Assembly (NCBI RefSeq): GCF_011440395.1
Contig: NZ_JAAOIX010000014.1
Coordinates: 1 to 64,000 of the forward strand
Reading direction: 5' to 3'
DNA length: 64,000 nt
Origin: Pseudomaricurvus alcaniphilus
GTDB lineage: Bacteria; Pseudomonadota; Gammaproteobacteria; Pseudomonadales; Cellvibrionaceae
The position numbers and the translations under genes are program-made. Positions 1 through 9,738 of this stretch are shown one piece after another (position 1 is the first letter of the stretch; each line of letters opens with the position of its first letter). Below the pieces are notes generated by a model. The model was not told where the DNA came from. It saw only the letters and a list, made by a program, of their open reading frames with translations, and ran no database searches.

Positions 1-139
1 CTTTTCGCGCTCCCGGAAACTCGCTAGCGCTCAAACATCCGTCCGCGAAAACCCGAAAAGCGCGGAGAGCCTAAACGCGACCTGATTGGTCTGGCAGGGC
101 ACACCCACCGAGCCTTGACCAAGCATCGAGCGAGATTCT
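1..139. repeat. Dispersed repeat I, left copy
   Basis: This stretch is repeated in reverse complement at 57523-57661 with only a handful of mismatches. It probably continues to the left of the window, since base 1 already lies inside the match. Shorter pieces of the same repeat (a block ending in GGCAGGGCACACCCACC) recur at about 57655-57712 and 57792-57855. It has no credible coding content; reading frames across it are by-products of the repeat. Confidence 0.85.
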
Positions 140-660
140 GGAAAAAGACAAACTTAGAGATAATTCGATCCTCGCGAGAATAAATTATCTCGATCTTCAG
201 CGGGTTTTGGTGGGTATGAAGGGCATACCTTCCGCGTCTTGAGCAGATCTCAGTTCTGTAAGCTGGAAGTGAAATAACACTGCTGTTAAAGAGCACAATG
301 TAGTCAGCGGTGGGGGGAGCCCGTTGCGGATCAATCAGGCCATGCTTATCCCCCCGACCACATTTGGGGTAGTCGGCGAGGACTGTTCGAATCCCATTTT
401 TTTGCGCGTCTTTTTGCGCAAAAAATGGTTGAGTTTCGCAGCTGCCAAATGTGGACGGGGGGATATGGCCGATCCGCAATGGGCTCCCCCCACCGATGAC
501 GGGCAGTCCACTCATATCTCGAATGTGCATAATCCCTCTGCAAATATGGAAGTCCATGTATGGATATGGCCGATCCGCAATGGGCTCCCCCCAGCGCTGA
601 CGGGCAGCCCACTCATTTCTCAAATGTGCATAAAATCCGATTAATGCCAGATGATAAGGG
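140..660. repeat. Repeat II region, left copy, with hairpin element and partial tandem duplication
   Basis: Bases 255-533 match 56990-57268 in reverse complement. Inside, about 312-491 is a MITE-like element. Its ends are mutually inverted for roughly 50 bp (GGGGGGAGCCCGTTGCGG against CCGCAATGGGCTCCCCCC), and its centre is an A/T-flanked palindrome around TTTTTGCGCGTC. The right arm (461-532) is duplicated at 562-632. Bases 140-254 are unique and show nothing recognisable. Frames crossing the element give no domain-like protein. No transposase is nearby, so if mobile it would be non-autonomous. Confidence 0.8.
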
Positions 661-3012
661 TTAATCTATCTTAACCCTGGCAACACTTTTACCATTTTTA
701 GTGCTGTACACTGCGTTGGACTTTAGCGAATCAAGCAATACCGTTTCGCCGTTACGCCAGGTTACTTCTATCGACTTTATGTCGGTTTCTGTACCCAGGC
801 CAAAATGAACTGTGTCGATCAGGCTTTGGGAGAAAACTTCGCCCGCGGAGCCAACCTGCTTGGTGTAGGTCTTGCCAGAGCTGGTAGTCACTTTAATTTT
901 AGCGAAATAGGGGTCGACCTTCTCTATAGGGCTGTAATCTACATCCACCAGAACGTAGTTGCCTGACGTAACCGCCTGGTCGAGAGTGGTGTTTTGGTAT
1001 AGATACCAGTAGCCTTCTTCTTCACTGCCATTCAGCAGATCGACTTGGCCGTCCAGGTTAAAATCAAATGCCTGGCCCATATCACCATGGCCGGGATCAT
1101 TGGCGTCTTTTGTGGCCAAGCTGGTCATATTTTCAAAATAGCCTTTGCCCGTATTGAGTAACACCAGATCAGCAACTCGCTCCCTTAGAAATCCGTAGCG
1201 ATAAACAAACAGGTCTTCCCAGCCATCGTTGTTCAGATCAGCGTGGGTTACACCCCAATGGTCGCCGCCTTTAGGAAGGTTCCACTCGCTTGAAGCATCA
1301 ATGAACTTGTTACCTGTGTTGATTAACAGAATGTCTTGTTCGTTGCGGTTATTGGCTTTCCAGTCGTATTCAACGTCATTTAGTCCGGTTAAAGAGAAGG
1401 TGACGGTCCAGTAGATATTCTGGTTTCTTACCCATTCCGCCTGCCATTTGCCGTTGCCCATATAGCCAAGGTAAAGACCATTTTGATCCCGGACGCCGGG
1501 CCAGCCTTTGGCGTTGTCCGGGGCTATGGTTAATGAGTCCTCTGCGGTTTTCATTTCCTCTGGTAATTGGGTGACCTGAAAGCCCTTGGCTTTGACTATG
1601 TGCCTGGCTTTGTTCTCGCCCAGGAAGATCGCGAAGCCATCGTTGTACTGGCGGTAGGTCAATTCCATGTGGGATAAGGTAATAGCGTCGTCGGCCTCAA
1701 AGCGTATAGCGGTTGTGCCGGTTTCGCCGTCGTCCCGGATATCCAGTTTTTTCGTTTCCGGGTTAAAGTCTATTGATTTTCGCGATAGCTGATAATGGGT
1801 TTTACCACGTGCCAGATAGAGATCGGTTAAACCATCATTGTTTGCATCAAAATCTGTTACTGCGATAACACCGTCCCTGCCTGCGGCGGATTTTGGCAGC
1901 CATTCGTTGGTGACGTTGCTGAAATCCAGGTTGCCATTGTTTTTCCATACGCTAAGTGGCGAGTAGCAAACGAAATCCTGCTTGCCGTCGCCATCAATAT
2001 CGGTCACCAAAACCCGTTCGGCCATAGCGTTTTCCAGCCCGGGGATTCTAACCTGGGTAAAGGTGCCATCGCCGTTGTTGTGATAGAAGAGCTGTTGTGG
2101 GCCGGAGTAGTTGGGTGTTTTGGCATTGAATAGCGCCAGGTCGAGTTTGCCATCCAGATCCAAATCAACCCAGCGCGGTGCACGGCCGCGCGCGGGTGTG
2201 GTTATGCCCGCAGCGACTGACACGTTGGTGAATTTGCCATTGTGGTTGTTGAGTAAAGCGTAGGAGCTCGGGTTGGTACCATTGGCACCGCCCAGGGCTA
2301 CCATAATGTCCAGATCGCCATCGGCATCGTAGTCCCCAAGTGCTGAACCGTGAAAGTCCTGGGGGCCTGGGAATAGACGCTCTATATTTACCTTGCCTTG
2401 ACCGTCGTTGGTGACCAGTTGGGTGGGGATATGGTTGTGGTTGTTCAAGACAAAGTCGTAATGCCCATCGTTATTGACATCGCCGATAGAAGGGCCGCCG
2501 TACTTGTAGGTTTCCTCGGTGACCAGGCCGATTTGGTTGGAAATATCCTGGAAATCGGGAACGGTTAGATCGGCCACATCGCTAAATTGCAGGCTCTGTA
2601 ATGTTACTTTTCCACTTCGCCCCACGAATTTCAGCCGCGTAGTGCCCTGGGCATCGAATTTTACTAAAGCGTTTAACGTATTTTTCCCGGATTTTGGAAT
2701 GTTCAAATCATCCAGAATCAGTTTGTCATCAGCGTAGACACTTAAGCCGGCGTAATCCTTATCGATGGAGACGGTCAGTGTCATGCGCTTTAGCAGGTTG
2801 CCATCGACCTGGTAGGGGGTGACAAAGTTTTCCTGGTTGCTCACTGTAACGGGTTTATTGAGTAATCCCGGGCCTGAGTTCAGGCTGGATTGTGCCGGTT
2901 GTGTTGACAGTATTGATGAGCTGTTGCAGCCAACCAGTGCGAGAGAAACCAGGCTGGCTACTGTGCATACCCGGGTTATGAATGACTTGTGCAATAGTTT
3001 GCGAGATAACAT
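661..3012 (-). CDS. FG-GAP/VCBS repeat lipoprotein with C-terminal ASPIC/UnbV domain
   Basis: A predicted surface lipoprotein of 783 residues. The N-terminus is a lipoprotein signal ending LALVGC (Cys29). At least seven calcium-type loops follow, including DVNNDGHYD, DYDADGDLD, DLDLDGKLD, DLNNDGWED and DFNLDGQVD, the signature of FG-GAP/VCBS beta-propeller repeats. The C-terminus (GSAGEVFSQS through IEVTWRNGE) is an ASPIC/UnbV domain, as in CRTAC1-like proteins. A roughly 150-residue insert in the middle is shared with the next upstream gene and matches no family I know. I chose ATG 3012 because GAGG lies six bases upstream; a TTG at 3024 is possible. It is the last gene of a probable operon with the 3082-6195 paralogue and the PhoD-like gene. 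The biochemical role is unknown; glycan binding is a guess from context. Confidence 0.85.
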   Translation of the reverse strand: MLSRKLLHKSFITRVCTVASLVSLALVGCNSSSILSTQPAQSSLNSGPGLLNKPVTVSNQENFVTPYQVDGNLLKRMTLTVSIDKDYAGLSVYADDKLILDDLNIPKSGKNTLNALVKFDAQGTTRLKFVGRSGKVTLQSLQFSDVADLTVPDFQDISNQIGLVTEETYKYGGPSIGDVNNDGHYDFVLNNHNHIPTQLVTNDGQGKVNIERLFPGPQDFHGSALGDYDADGDLDIMVALGGANGTNPSSYALLNNHNGKFTNVSVAAGITTPARGRAPRWVDLDLDGKLDLALFNAKTPNYSGPQQLFYHNNGDGTFTQVRIPGLENAMAERVLVTDIDGDGKQDFVCYSPLSVWKNNGNLDFSNVTNEWLPKSAAGRDGVIAVTDFDANNDGLTDLYLARGKTHYQLSRKSIDFNPETKKLDIRDDGETGTTAIRFEADDAITLSHMELTYRQYNDGFAIFLGENKARHIVKAKGFQVTQLPEEMKTAEDSLTIAPDNAKGWPGVRDQNGLYLGYMGNGKWQAEWVRNQNIYWTVTFSLTGLNDVEYDWKANNRNEQDILLINTGNKFIDASSEWNLPKGGDHWGVTHADLNNDGWEDLFVYRYGFLRERVADLVLLNTGKGYFENMTSLATKDANDPGHGDMGQAFDFNLDGQVDLLNGSEEEGYWYLYQNTTLDQAVTSGNYVLVDVDYSPIEKVDPYFAKIKVTTSSGKTYTKQVGSAGEVFSQSLIDTVHFGLGTETDIKSIEVTWRNGETVLLDSLKSNAVYSTKNGKSVARVKID

Positions 3013-3081
3013 AGTAATCCTCAAATGTTCACAATATTATGTTGGTCCGGTTCTGCGAGCGCGACACAACTGTTGAGTTGT

Positions 3082-6000
3082 TTAATCTTTAATAGTGATT
3101 GGGTAGATGCCCGCTTCGTAGTTGTTACCATCGCTTGAAGTGAACGAGGCGCGTAAATAATAAAAGTGGCCATCTGGCAACTCGGAAGTCGGTGTCAAGC
3201 CTTCCAGGGAGATTGTCATGGACGAGCTTCCGGACTCGGTTTTTAAAGCGTCTTTGTCAGTGTGTATTATGTCCCTGGCCGGGATCCACTCGCTTTTAAA
3301 ATGACGTAGCCAGAACCTTATGCCGCCTTCGTCTGCCGCTATGACCTTACGGCCGGTTCCGGCATGGTAGTCCACGTTCAGGGTGATCTTGTCGCCAACC
3401 ACAAACTCCGAGTTTCTTAGCAGATCTTCATCGACAAATTTGATATAGCCTTCAGTGACGGGTTTGATGGTCAACTGCATGCTGTCAATCACGGTCTTAT
3501 CGCTATCTACGGCGAGCTGGATATTTACAGCTCCGGCGCGCTTTGCGGTAATCAGGCCATTTGCATCAATGCTGGCAACCTGTGGGTCGCTGCTGGTCCA
3601 GGTTAAAGCGGCGTTGTCTGCGTATTTCGGTTGCACGAGGCCATGCAATGTCATTGTCTGGCCGACCAGTATCTCGGTGGGTTTATCTGCTATGGATACC
3701 GCCTGCACCGGCACGGCAAACCACTCAATGATCTTGCCCTGGCTGCTAGCACTCAGGTTATTGGCCGGGCTGGTTGCAGTGATGGTGGCGGTTCGATTGA
3801 TCTCGCCTACCGCCGTAACCAGGCCCTGTTCACTCACTGTTAACACCGATTCGTCGCTGCTCGACCATTGCAGGCGCTGATCAGCATTGGCCGGGGTGAT
3901 AGCCACTTCCGGGTTAATGGCAGTACCCCTCCTGATGGTGAAGCTGGAAGGGTTGAGTGCCAGCGACACGGGATCAATTTTGTCGGTGTCATACATTCGG
4001 TTGGCGAGCTTTTCTGTGAGTTCGACGGTTTCACCGTTGCGCCATCTTACCTTGATGCTGTCAATATGATCCTGGTCTCCGAGACCAAAGTGGACGATGT
4101 TGAGCAGGCTTTGGGAAAAAACTTCGCCTGCTGAGCCCACCCGCTTGCGGTATTCATTGCCAGCGGTGTTGACGATGACCTCGGCAGAGATGGGGTCGAC
4201 ACCGGATTGCGGCGCATAACCGACTCTAACCGTGGCGTAATTGCCATTGCCGGGCTGTTCATTGGAGTAGAGATACCACTCGCCGCCTTCACTGCCATTG
4301 AGGAAGTCGAGGTCGCCATCCTGGTCGAAATCAAACGCCTGGCCCATATCACCATTGCCGGGCCCACCTATGTCATTGGCGCCATGCATGGTGACGGTTT
4401 CGAAGTTGCCCTTGCCGGTATTGAGCAACATCAAATCGGAAATTCTTGCGCCAATAAAGCCCCAGCGATAGACGAAGATGTCCTGATAGCTATCGTTGTT
4501 AAAATCGCCGACGGTAACGCCCAGAGCGTTTCCACCCGTCGGAATGTTCCACTCGCTGGATACGTCGGTAAACTTGTCACCGTCATTTCTGAGGAGTACG
4601 TCTGCTTCGTTCCTGTTTTGGGGCACAAAAACCGGCTCCACCCCATGGACACCGGAGAGGCTGAATTTAAAGCCCCAGAAAATATCCCCATTGCGTACCA
4701 GTGCGGCTTTCCATTGACCATTACCCAAGTGGCCAAAATACACCCCGTTGGCTGTTATGTCGTCTGGCCAGCCCGATGCGCTAGCGGGGTCGATCTCCAG
4801 CTCGTCACCATTGGCCAGTACCCGGGCCGATTTTTCGGCGCCTAAGAACAGGGGGTAATCCTTGCCTCTGAAATCGCCCTGGGCCAGGAAGTAGTAGTTA
4901 TGGAACCTGATTTTTCCCTCGGCACTGAACGTAAACTCATCGGTACCTTTGAAGCCGCGCGGCTTGATCGACAACTCTTTGGCAATTGGGTCCAGGTCCA
5001 GTGACGGTGTTTCTCCTCGACCCAACTCAAATTCCTTGCCTCGTGCAAGGTAGAGATCGAGGTCGCCGTCGTTATCTATATCCAGGTCAGCAACGGCCAT
5101 AATGTTGTGCAGGCGGGCGACGTCTGCCGGTATTTTTGCGGTTACCTCGGTAAAGGTAAAATCCCCATTGCCTTGCCATACCGATAGCGGCCCGTACAGA
5201 ATCACATCATCAATATTGTCCTGGTTGATATCGGTTACCAGGACGCGCGACGGGTGCACATCTTGCAAACCGGGGACAGATTTATACTGGAAGGTGCTGT
5301 TGCCCAGGTTTTCGTAGAAAAAATGTTGTGGTTTCTCTTTGCCGAGACCCTCCTCATTGATCAACATAAGGTCCAGGTCGCCATCGAGATCCATATCGGA
5401 CCAACGCGCCCCTCGACCTCGGCCGCCTCTATCGATGTTGACGTCGCCGGTCATAAGCACGAACGTGCCATTGTTATTCTGATAGAAATTGGCCTTGGAC
5501 GGATCTTTACCATTACCGCCGCCCTGGGTAACTACCAGGTCCAGGTCGCCGTCGTTATCGTAGTCACCGGCTGCTGTACCGTGCAAGTCATGCATAAACC
5601 AGCGGGAGAGATTCTTGCTGTGGGCGGTTACCGTGCCGTCGCCGTTATTCCAGTAAAGTTTGCTGTCCGCCTGGTTGTGGTTGTTGGTAATAAAGTCATA
5701 GTCGCCGTCGTTATCCATATCGGCAATGGTCGGGCCTCCGTATTTGATGGAGCTCACCTTGTCCAGTCCGGCGTCGGCGGATATGTCCCGGTAGAATGGA
5801 ATATCCAACCGATCCAGGTCTTCGAATTGAAGGCTGTTGAGAGTGATATCAGCGTCATTGGATTTTATGGTCAGTCGGGTATCGCCGGATGCATCAAAGC
5901 GTACCAGAGCGTTGAGAACCTGCTCACCGGCTTTAGGTACATTGAGGTTGTCAACCAGGAGGGTATCGTTGGCGTATAGACTGAGGCTGGCGTAGCTTTG

Positions 6001-6195
6001 CGGGTTGCTAACCGTAAAGGTTGCTTTTTTGATGGGGCTGCCAGTCACCGTGTAATGCATGGTCACCGGCTGCGCCGCCGCGATGACAGTGGGCGTGGAA
6101 AGGGGATCGGTTGGTGTACGCGCGGCCAGGCACAGTCCCGCGACCAGTACAATTGTCATGCCCGCTAACAAGCTGCTCTTCTTCTCAAATTTCAT
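3082..6195 (-). CDS. FG-GAP/VCBS and ASPIC/UnbV protein with added bacterial Ig-like domains
   Basis: A secreted 1037-residue paralogue of the downstream lipoprotein. It has a hydrophobic signal sequence but no convincing lipobox. The order is an N-terminal beta module, seven calcium loops (for example DMDNDGDYD, DYDNDGDLD, DIDNDGDLD, DFDQDGDLD), the shared middle insert, and an ASPIC/UnbV domain with HFGLGDQD and VRWRNGE. Two Big2-type Ig-like domains follow (roughly 735-905; motifs WSSSDESVLTV and WTSSDPQVASID). A final domain of about 120 residues (ending GHFYYLRASF...YPITIKD) is absent from the paralogue. It sits 57 bp upstream of that gene and 142 bp downstream of the PhoD-like gene, all leftward. 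The size and repeats suggest an extracellular or cell-surface adhesion/binding role; no enzyme motif was seen. Confidence 0.85.
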   Translation of the reverse strand: MKFEKKSSLLAGMTIVLVAGLCLAARTPTDPLSTPTVIAAAQPVTMHYTVTGSPIKKATFTVSNPQSYASLSLYANDTLLVDNLNVPKAGEQVLNALVRFDASGDTRLTIKSNDADITLNSLQFEDLDRLDIPFYRDISADAGLDKVSSIKYGGPTIADMDNDGDYDFITNNHNQADSKLYWNNGDGTVTAHSKNLSRWFMHDLHGTAAGDYDNDGDLDLVVTQGGGNGKDPSKANFYQNNNGTFVLMTGDVNIDRGGRGRGARWSDMDLDGDLDLMLINEEGLGKEKPQHFFYENLGNSTFQYKSVPGLQDVHPSRVLVTDINQDNIDDVILYGPLSVWQGNGDFTFTEVTAKIPADVARLHNIMAVADLDIDNDGDLDLYLARGKEFELGRGETPSLDLDPIAKELSIKPRGFKGTDEFTFSAEGKIRFHNYYFLAQGDFRGKDYPLFLGAEKSARVLANGDELEIDPASASGWPDDITANGVYFGHLGNGQWKAALVRNGDIFWGFKFSLSGVHGVEPVFVPQNRNEADVLLRNDGDKFTDVSSEWNIPTGGNALGVTVGDFNNDSYQDIFVYRWGFIGARISDLMLLNTGKGNFETVTMHGANDIGGPGNGDMGQAFDFDQDGDLDFLNGSEGGEWYLYSNEQPGNGNYATVRVGYAPQSGVDPISAEVIVNTAGNEYRKRVGSAGEVFSQSLLNIVHFGLGDQDHIDSIKVRWRNGETVELTEKLANRMYDTDKIDPVSLALNPSSFTIRRGTAINPEVAITPANADQRLQWSSSDESVLTVSEQGLVTAVGEINRTATITATSPANNLSASSQGKIIEWFAVPVQAVSIADKPTEILVGQTMTLHGLVQPKYADNAALTWTSSDPQVASIDANGLITAKRAGAVNIQLAVDSDKTVIDSMQLTIKPVTEGYIKFVDEDLLRNSEFVVGDKITLNVDYHAGTGRKVIAADEGGIRFWLRHFKSEWIPARDIIHTDKDALKTESGSSSMTISLEGLTPTSELPDGHFYYLRASFTSSDGNNYEAGIYPITIKD

Positions 6196-6337
6196 TTATT
6201 TCATTACCTGGTTATTGAACAACGACATTCAATTGATTAGCTATTGCCTGCCTGAAAATCCCAGGCTTTGGCAGACACCAATCCGTAATCGGATGTAAAC
6301 GAGTTAGTTAAAGGAACTTATGCCCTTTACCGAACTT

Positions 6338-8692
6338 TTATAGCAATCTGTTCGAGCCACTGTTTTCATCCTGGTGGATAGTGACCGGCCAGCCAGGGAA
6401 TTGATTGTTCGGATTGCTTTCGGTGGCATCCACCAGAAAGCGAAAAGCCTGCAGGGTGTAGGTCTTGGCAGCCGTATCAAACAGGATAAACCCGAACCCG
6501 GAACCTTTTTCATGGGCGTGAATATAGCGGTTGTCAGATTGGCCAACTTCCGGGTTGCCAACCGCGTAGACGTAGATCTTGTTGCCGAAACTGTCCAGGT
6601 ATTCACCCGTTTGCGCCAGGCCGTGCGAGGGGCGATGCTTGTGGGGTAACTTGACATCGTCCGGGCGCCACCACCTGGGCCAGCCCGCGGCGATAGCGGG
6701 GGTACAGAAGGCCCAATTGCTGTCTCGCTGGGCATTTACACCGTATTGCGACAAACTCCCCAAGTGGGTGTCGCCACAAATATGCAGCGCTTTCGACCGG
6801 CGCATAATGTCGATGGCACGGTTGCGCGCCGTTGCCGGCCAACCGCTGCTGTCAAAATCGTATTTTAAATAATTGTCTGGCGAGGGTTGGTGCGTCGAAA
6901 TGCCGGCAAACACCGTCTGGCTAAGCACGGCTTTCAGGGAGTGTCCGCGCCAGTCCTCGGCCCAGCGGGCTAAAAAGTCTTCCTGGCGTTGCCCCAGCAG
7001 GTGCAGGTCCGGGTGGTCGAAGGCCGGGTTGTAATAGGCGGGTGCTTCATCATTGCCGGTTTCCCCGACGGAGATATTCAAGCGCTCTGGTCCACTTTTC
7101 CACTGGCGGTCGGCAATAATGGCAAAGCTCACATCACCGTAAACCAGGTCGGTGTAATACACGCTCATGCCCCTGGCAGAGGGGGTGGGGTCTACGGGGT
7201 CCGGGTGGTGGGCGGTATGGGTTCTATGCACCGCGTTGACCACCCGCACTGGTTCAATATAGCCTCCCCAGGTATCACTGCGCCCGCTTAGCACGGCCTC
7301 CTCTGACATTTTGGCGCCGCCTTCGCCCCACAGATTGCCCTGCAGGATGTCATGGTCATCGGGCAGGCAAACTGTCGGCGCGTTGCGCATGGCCTCCCCG
7401 AAGGCCCAGCCGAATTGGTAGTATTTGCGCAGGTAATTGAGAATGGCTGGTCTGGATGGGGCCCGAATGATGCCGAAGCCGCCGTGGTCTTCGTAAATCT
7501 GGTCGCCGGAAAACAGAATCAAATCGGGATTTAATTTGACAATATTGTTGGCCACCGGTGCGTAGGGGAAGGCGTAATCGTTCTGGCAGGTCAGGGCGGC
7601 CATGCGCACCGGCCTGTCCACCGGGTTGGCTTGAATGGTGCCGGTATAGATATCGGGAATCTCGCGGCCGTCGCGCAGCTTTTCTCGATAGACGACGCGA
7701 TAAGCTGTGCTCAGTTTTTCATTCCAATTGGCAATTCGGAAGGTCGCAATCCAGGCGTCCGGGTCCAGCTGTGCTTTGGCAATGGGTTGCCAGCTGCCGG
7801 ACTTGCGGATTTGTAACTCTACCTCCTGATTGTCATGCTCCCCCATTGGCCCGGTCAGTGCACTCAATTTCAGCACAAACCCTTCTTCAGTGCGGGTATT
7901 GCTCAAGGTGTACATCGTCCACAGGATGGGGCCGAATTTTTGTTCCGGGGCATAGTTAAAGCCGGCACCCGTCAATGTCCACCGGGAAAAACGATACCGT
8001 GTACCGCTGGATTCGGTCGGCTGCTCTGAGGGGAGGGTGAAATTGCTAACGATAGCGACATTTCCCAATAGTTTGTCGATGGCGACCAGGTCTTGCAGCT
8101 GACCGATCAATTCGCCATTACTGCTCAGGCGCGCCTCCAGGGACAGGGCAAATACCCCGGCCCTGGGCTCGCCGCTAAGTAGCAGAGTAACGTCTTCGCT
8201 GCCCACCTGTTTGGCTAACTCGGTGCGCTTGCCGCCCAGTGACAATTGATTGGCAATGATTCCGGCATCAAATCCCTGTTGCACAAAGCAATTGCTGCGG
8301 TATTCATTGATGTCGCTCTTTGCCCCCAGCCGAATACCGGCTCCGCCATCCTGGGAGCCTGGGTTGAGTCTTTTCAGGCGCACTGACACAGTAAAGGCCC
8401 GGTGCCCGGTTAGCTGATGAATCAAGGAGTGAATGCTGCGATTGCCGCCGCTGCTCAGGCATTCCACGCCGCCATCGACAATACCCCAGTCTTCCATGGG
8501 GTTGGCCCAGTAGTTACCACCCACCCAGACTCGATCATGCCGTTGCGCCCAGTCGTCGCTGACAGCCTCTGGTAAAGTGCTGGTGCTCTTGGTCGGGGTG
8601 TTGCTGGCAACTGCGGTGCAGCCCAGGGAGCTGCCGGCCAATCCGGCAGCAGCCAGTTTCAATGCATTGCGACGGGAAACCTGGTGCTTCAT
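6338..8692 (-). CDS. PhoD-like metallophosphoesterase, Tat-exported
   Basis: A 784-residue exported phosphatase of the alkaline phosphatase D family. The N-terminus has a twin-arginine motif (SRRNALKL) and then a lipobox-like SSLGC, so a Tat-exported lipoprotein is likely. The C-terminal two-thirds carry the metallophosphoesterase signatures GDQIYEDH, PDDHD and HICGDTHLGSL. The first 300 or so residues are an extra beta-rich region not found in the short PhoD enzymes. ATG 8692 has a good upstream AGAGGA. It is the first gene of a leftward group with two UnbV proteins, and a GntR-like operator lies about 80 bp upstream, so co-regulation with the agar genes rather than the phosphate regulon is plausible. 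Substrate not known. Confidence 0.85.
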   Translation of the reverse strand: MKHQVSRRNALKLAAAGLAGSSLGCTAVASNTPTKSTSTLPEAVSDDWAQRHDRVWVGGNYWANPMEDWGIVDGGVECLSSGGNRSIHSLIHQLTGHRAFTVSVRLKRLNPGSQDGGAGIRLGAKSDINEYRSNCFVQQGFDAGIIANQLSLGGKRTELAKQVGSEDVTLLLSGEPRAGVFALSLEARLSSNGELIGQLQDLVAIDKLLGNVAIVSNFTLPSEQPTESSGTRYRFSRWTLTGAGFNYAPEQKFGPILWTMYTLSNTRTEEGFVLKLSALTGPMGEHDNQEVELQIRKSGSWQPIAKAQLDPDAWIATFRIANWNEKLSTAYRVVYREKLRDGREIPDIYTGTIQANPVDRPVRMAALTCQNDYAFPYAPVANNIVKLNPDLILFSGDQIYEDHGGFGIIRAPSRPAILNYLRKYYQFGWAFGEAMRNAPTVCLPDDHDILQGNLWGEGGAKMSEEAVLSGRSDTWGGYIEPVRVVNAVHRTHTAHHPDPVDPTPSARGMSVYYTDLVYGDVSFAIIADRQWKSGPERLNISVGETGNDEAPAYYNPAFDHPDLHLLGQRQEDFLARWAEDWRGHSLKAVLSQTVFAGISTHQPSPDNYLKYDFDSSGWPATARNRAIDIMRRSKALHICGDTHLGSLSQYGVNAQRDSNWAFCTPAIAAGWPRWWRPDDVKLPHKHRPSHGLAQTGEYLDSFGNKIYVYAVGNPEVGQSDNRYIHAHEKGSGFGFILFDTAAKTYTLQAFRFLVDATESNPNNQFPGWPVTIHQDENSGSNRLL

Positions 8693-8773
8693 ATTGTCCT
8701 CTTTATATTGTCTACGGCTGGTCAGGCTGCGGCTGGAAAGTCATGCGCGAGGCCAGCTGATTTGCATTATTAA

Positions 8774-8790
8774 TTGTAGATTGTCTACAA
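8774..8790. promoter_or_regulatory. Putative GntR/FadR-type operator upstream of the PhoD-like gene
   Basis: The 17-base site TTGTAGATTGTCTACAA has perfect 7-bp arms around TTG and contains the TTGTNNACAA core typical of FadR-subfamily GntR regulators. It lies 82 bp upstream of the PhoD-like start. A partial site, TTGTCTACGG, is at 8708-8717. A near copy is found in front of the lactonase gene at 9739-9755. No GntR gene is in the window. Confidence 0.65.
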
Positions 8791-8842
8791 TATACCTGAG
8801 TGGCTTGCTAGTGTAAATATTGGAGTTCATATTTCAGCAGGC

Positions 8843-8869
8843 AAAAAAAAGCCGCCCCGTGGGGGCGGC
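8843..8869 (-). terminator. Rho-independent terminator of dgoA
   Basis: On the minus strand an 8-bp GC stem (GCCGCCCC/GGGGCGGC, loop of three) is followed by eight T residues, 33 bp past the dgoA stop codon. This is a textbook intrinsic terminator and separates dgoA from the PhoD-like transcription unit. Confidence 0.9.
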
Positions 8870-8901
8870 AAACGCACGATCGGATGGATGTTTGCGCAGT
8901 A

Positions 8902-9540
8902 TCAGCCTCGCGGCAGTTGCCTGGCCGCAGCCATAAGGGTACGGGCCTTGACGCGTATTTGCTCGACGTTATCGCCGGCTTGGTAGAGATTGGAGCCCAG
9001 GCCAAAGCCCCTGGTGCCTGCTTGCCAGTAAGCGGCCATATTGTGCTCATCGATACCGCCCACCGCCAGGGTGGTGATATTTTTCGGCAGTGGCCCGAAC
9101 AGCGAGGCCACGTAGCTGGTCCCCAGATCACCGGCGGGGAATAATTTGATGTGGTCGGCGCCTGCGGCTATGGCGCTGAATATCTCGGTAGGCGTCAGGC
9201 AGCCTGGCAGTGACATCAACTCGGCTGCAAGGGTGGCCTTAATGACGTCGGGATTACAGTTTGGAGAGATGATCAATTGGCCGCCCGCGTTTTTAACCGC
9301 GCTTACCTCGGCGGTGGTCAAGACCGTGCCGGCGCCACAGAGGCCGCGCCCTTCCATGCGCCGGGCCAGCAATTCCAGGCTCTTCAGCGGTTCGGGTGAG
9401 TTAAGTGGAATCTCAATGATGCGAACCCCTTCTTCCAGCAGTGTTTCTGCAACGGCCTCTACCTCGGTCGGTTTTACTCCGCGAATGATGGCTATCAGTG
9501 GACACTCGGTCAGTGCCTGTTGGAATTGTTGGGTCAGCAT
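8902..9540 (-). CDS. dgoA: 2-dehydro-3-deoxy-6-phosphogalactonate aldolase
   Basis: A cytoplasmic class I aldolase of 212 residues, the usual KDPG/KDPGal aldolase length. It should split KDPGal into pyruvate and glyceraldehyde 3-phosphate. Visible signatures are LIAIIRG, EIPLNSP, CGAGTVL, IISPN, PGCLTPTE and the Schiff-base lysine context HIKLFPA. EIPLNSP and GLGSNLYQAGD resemble E. coli DgoA more than Eda. Galactose via the De Ley-Doudoroff route and 3,6-anhydrogalactose catabolism both converge on KDPGal, so this enzyme fits beside an agarase. The RBS is GGGAGA, six bases before ATG. It is monocistronic and has its own terminator. Confidence 0.88.
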   Translation of the reverse strand: MLTQQFQQALTECPLIAIIRGVKPTEVEAVAETLLEEGVRIIEIPLNSPEPLKSLELLARRMEGRGLCGAGTVLTTAEVSAVKNAGGQLIISPNCNPDVIKATLAAELMSLPGCLTPTEIFSAIAAGADHIKLFPAGDLGTSYVASLFGPLPKNITTLAVGGIDEHNMAAYWQAGTRGFGLGSNLYQAGDNVEQIRVKARTLMAAARQLPRG

Positions 9541-9738
9541 CGGTGTCTCCCGGCGTGGTAATTAAAGGAGCGGTTATTCTAACCACCTCCTGCTGTATTG
9601 TATATAGTAAAATGTTAACAAAAATGAAAGTGGTGATTATTTGTTGTCCCGGCGCCGCTGAGGGCTGCTCAATGACGGGTGATTAAAAGGTGAATAAGCG
9701 GCAGGCTGAAATAGGGCGTTTACAGGCAGATGATAATA

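Noticed and set aside
24-644. Overlapping reading frames of 88-199 codons on both strands at the left edge
   Set aside because: They run through the inverted repeats, carry no domain-like sequence, and the matching frames near 57 kb differ only by repeat orientation. They are products of the repeat.
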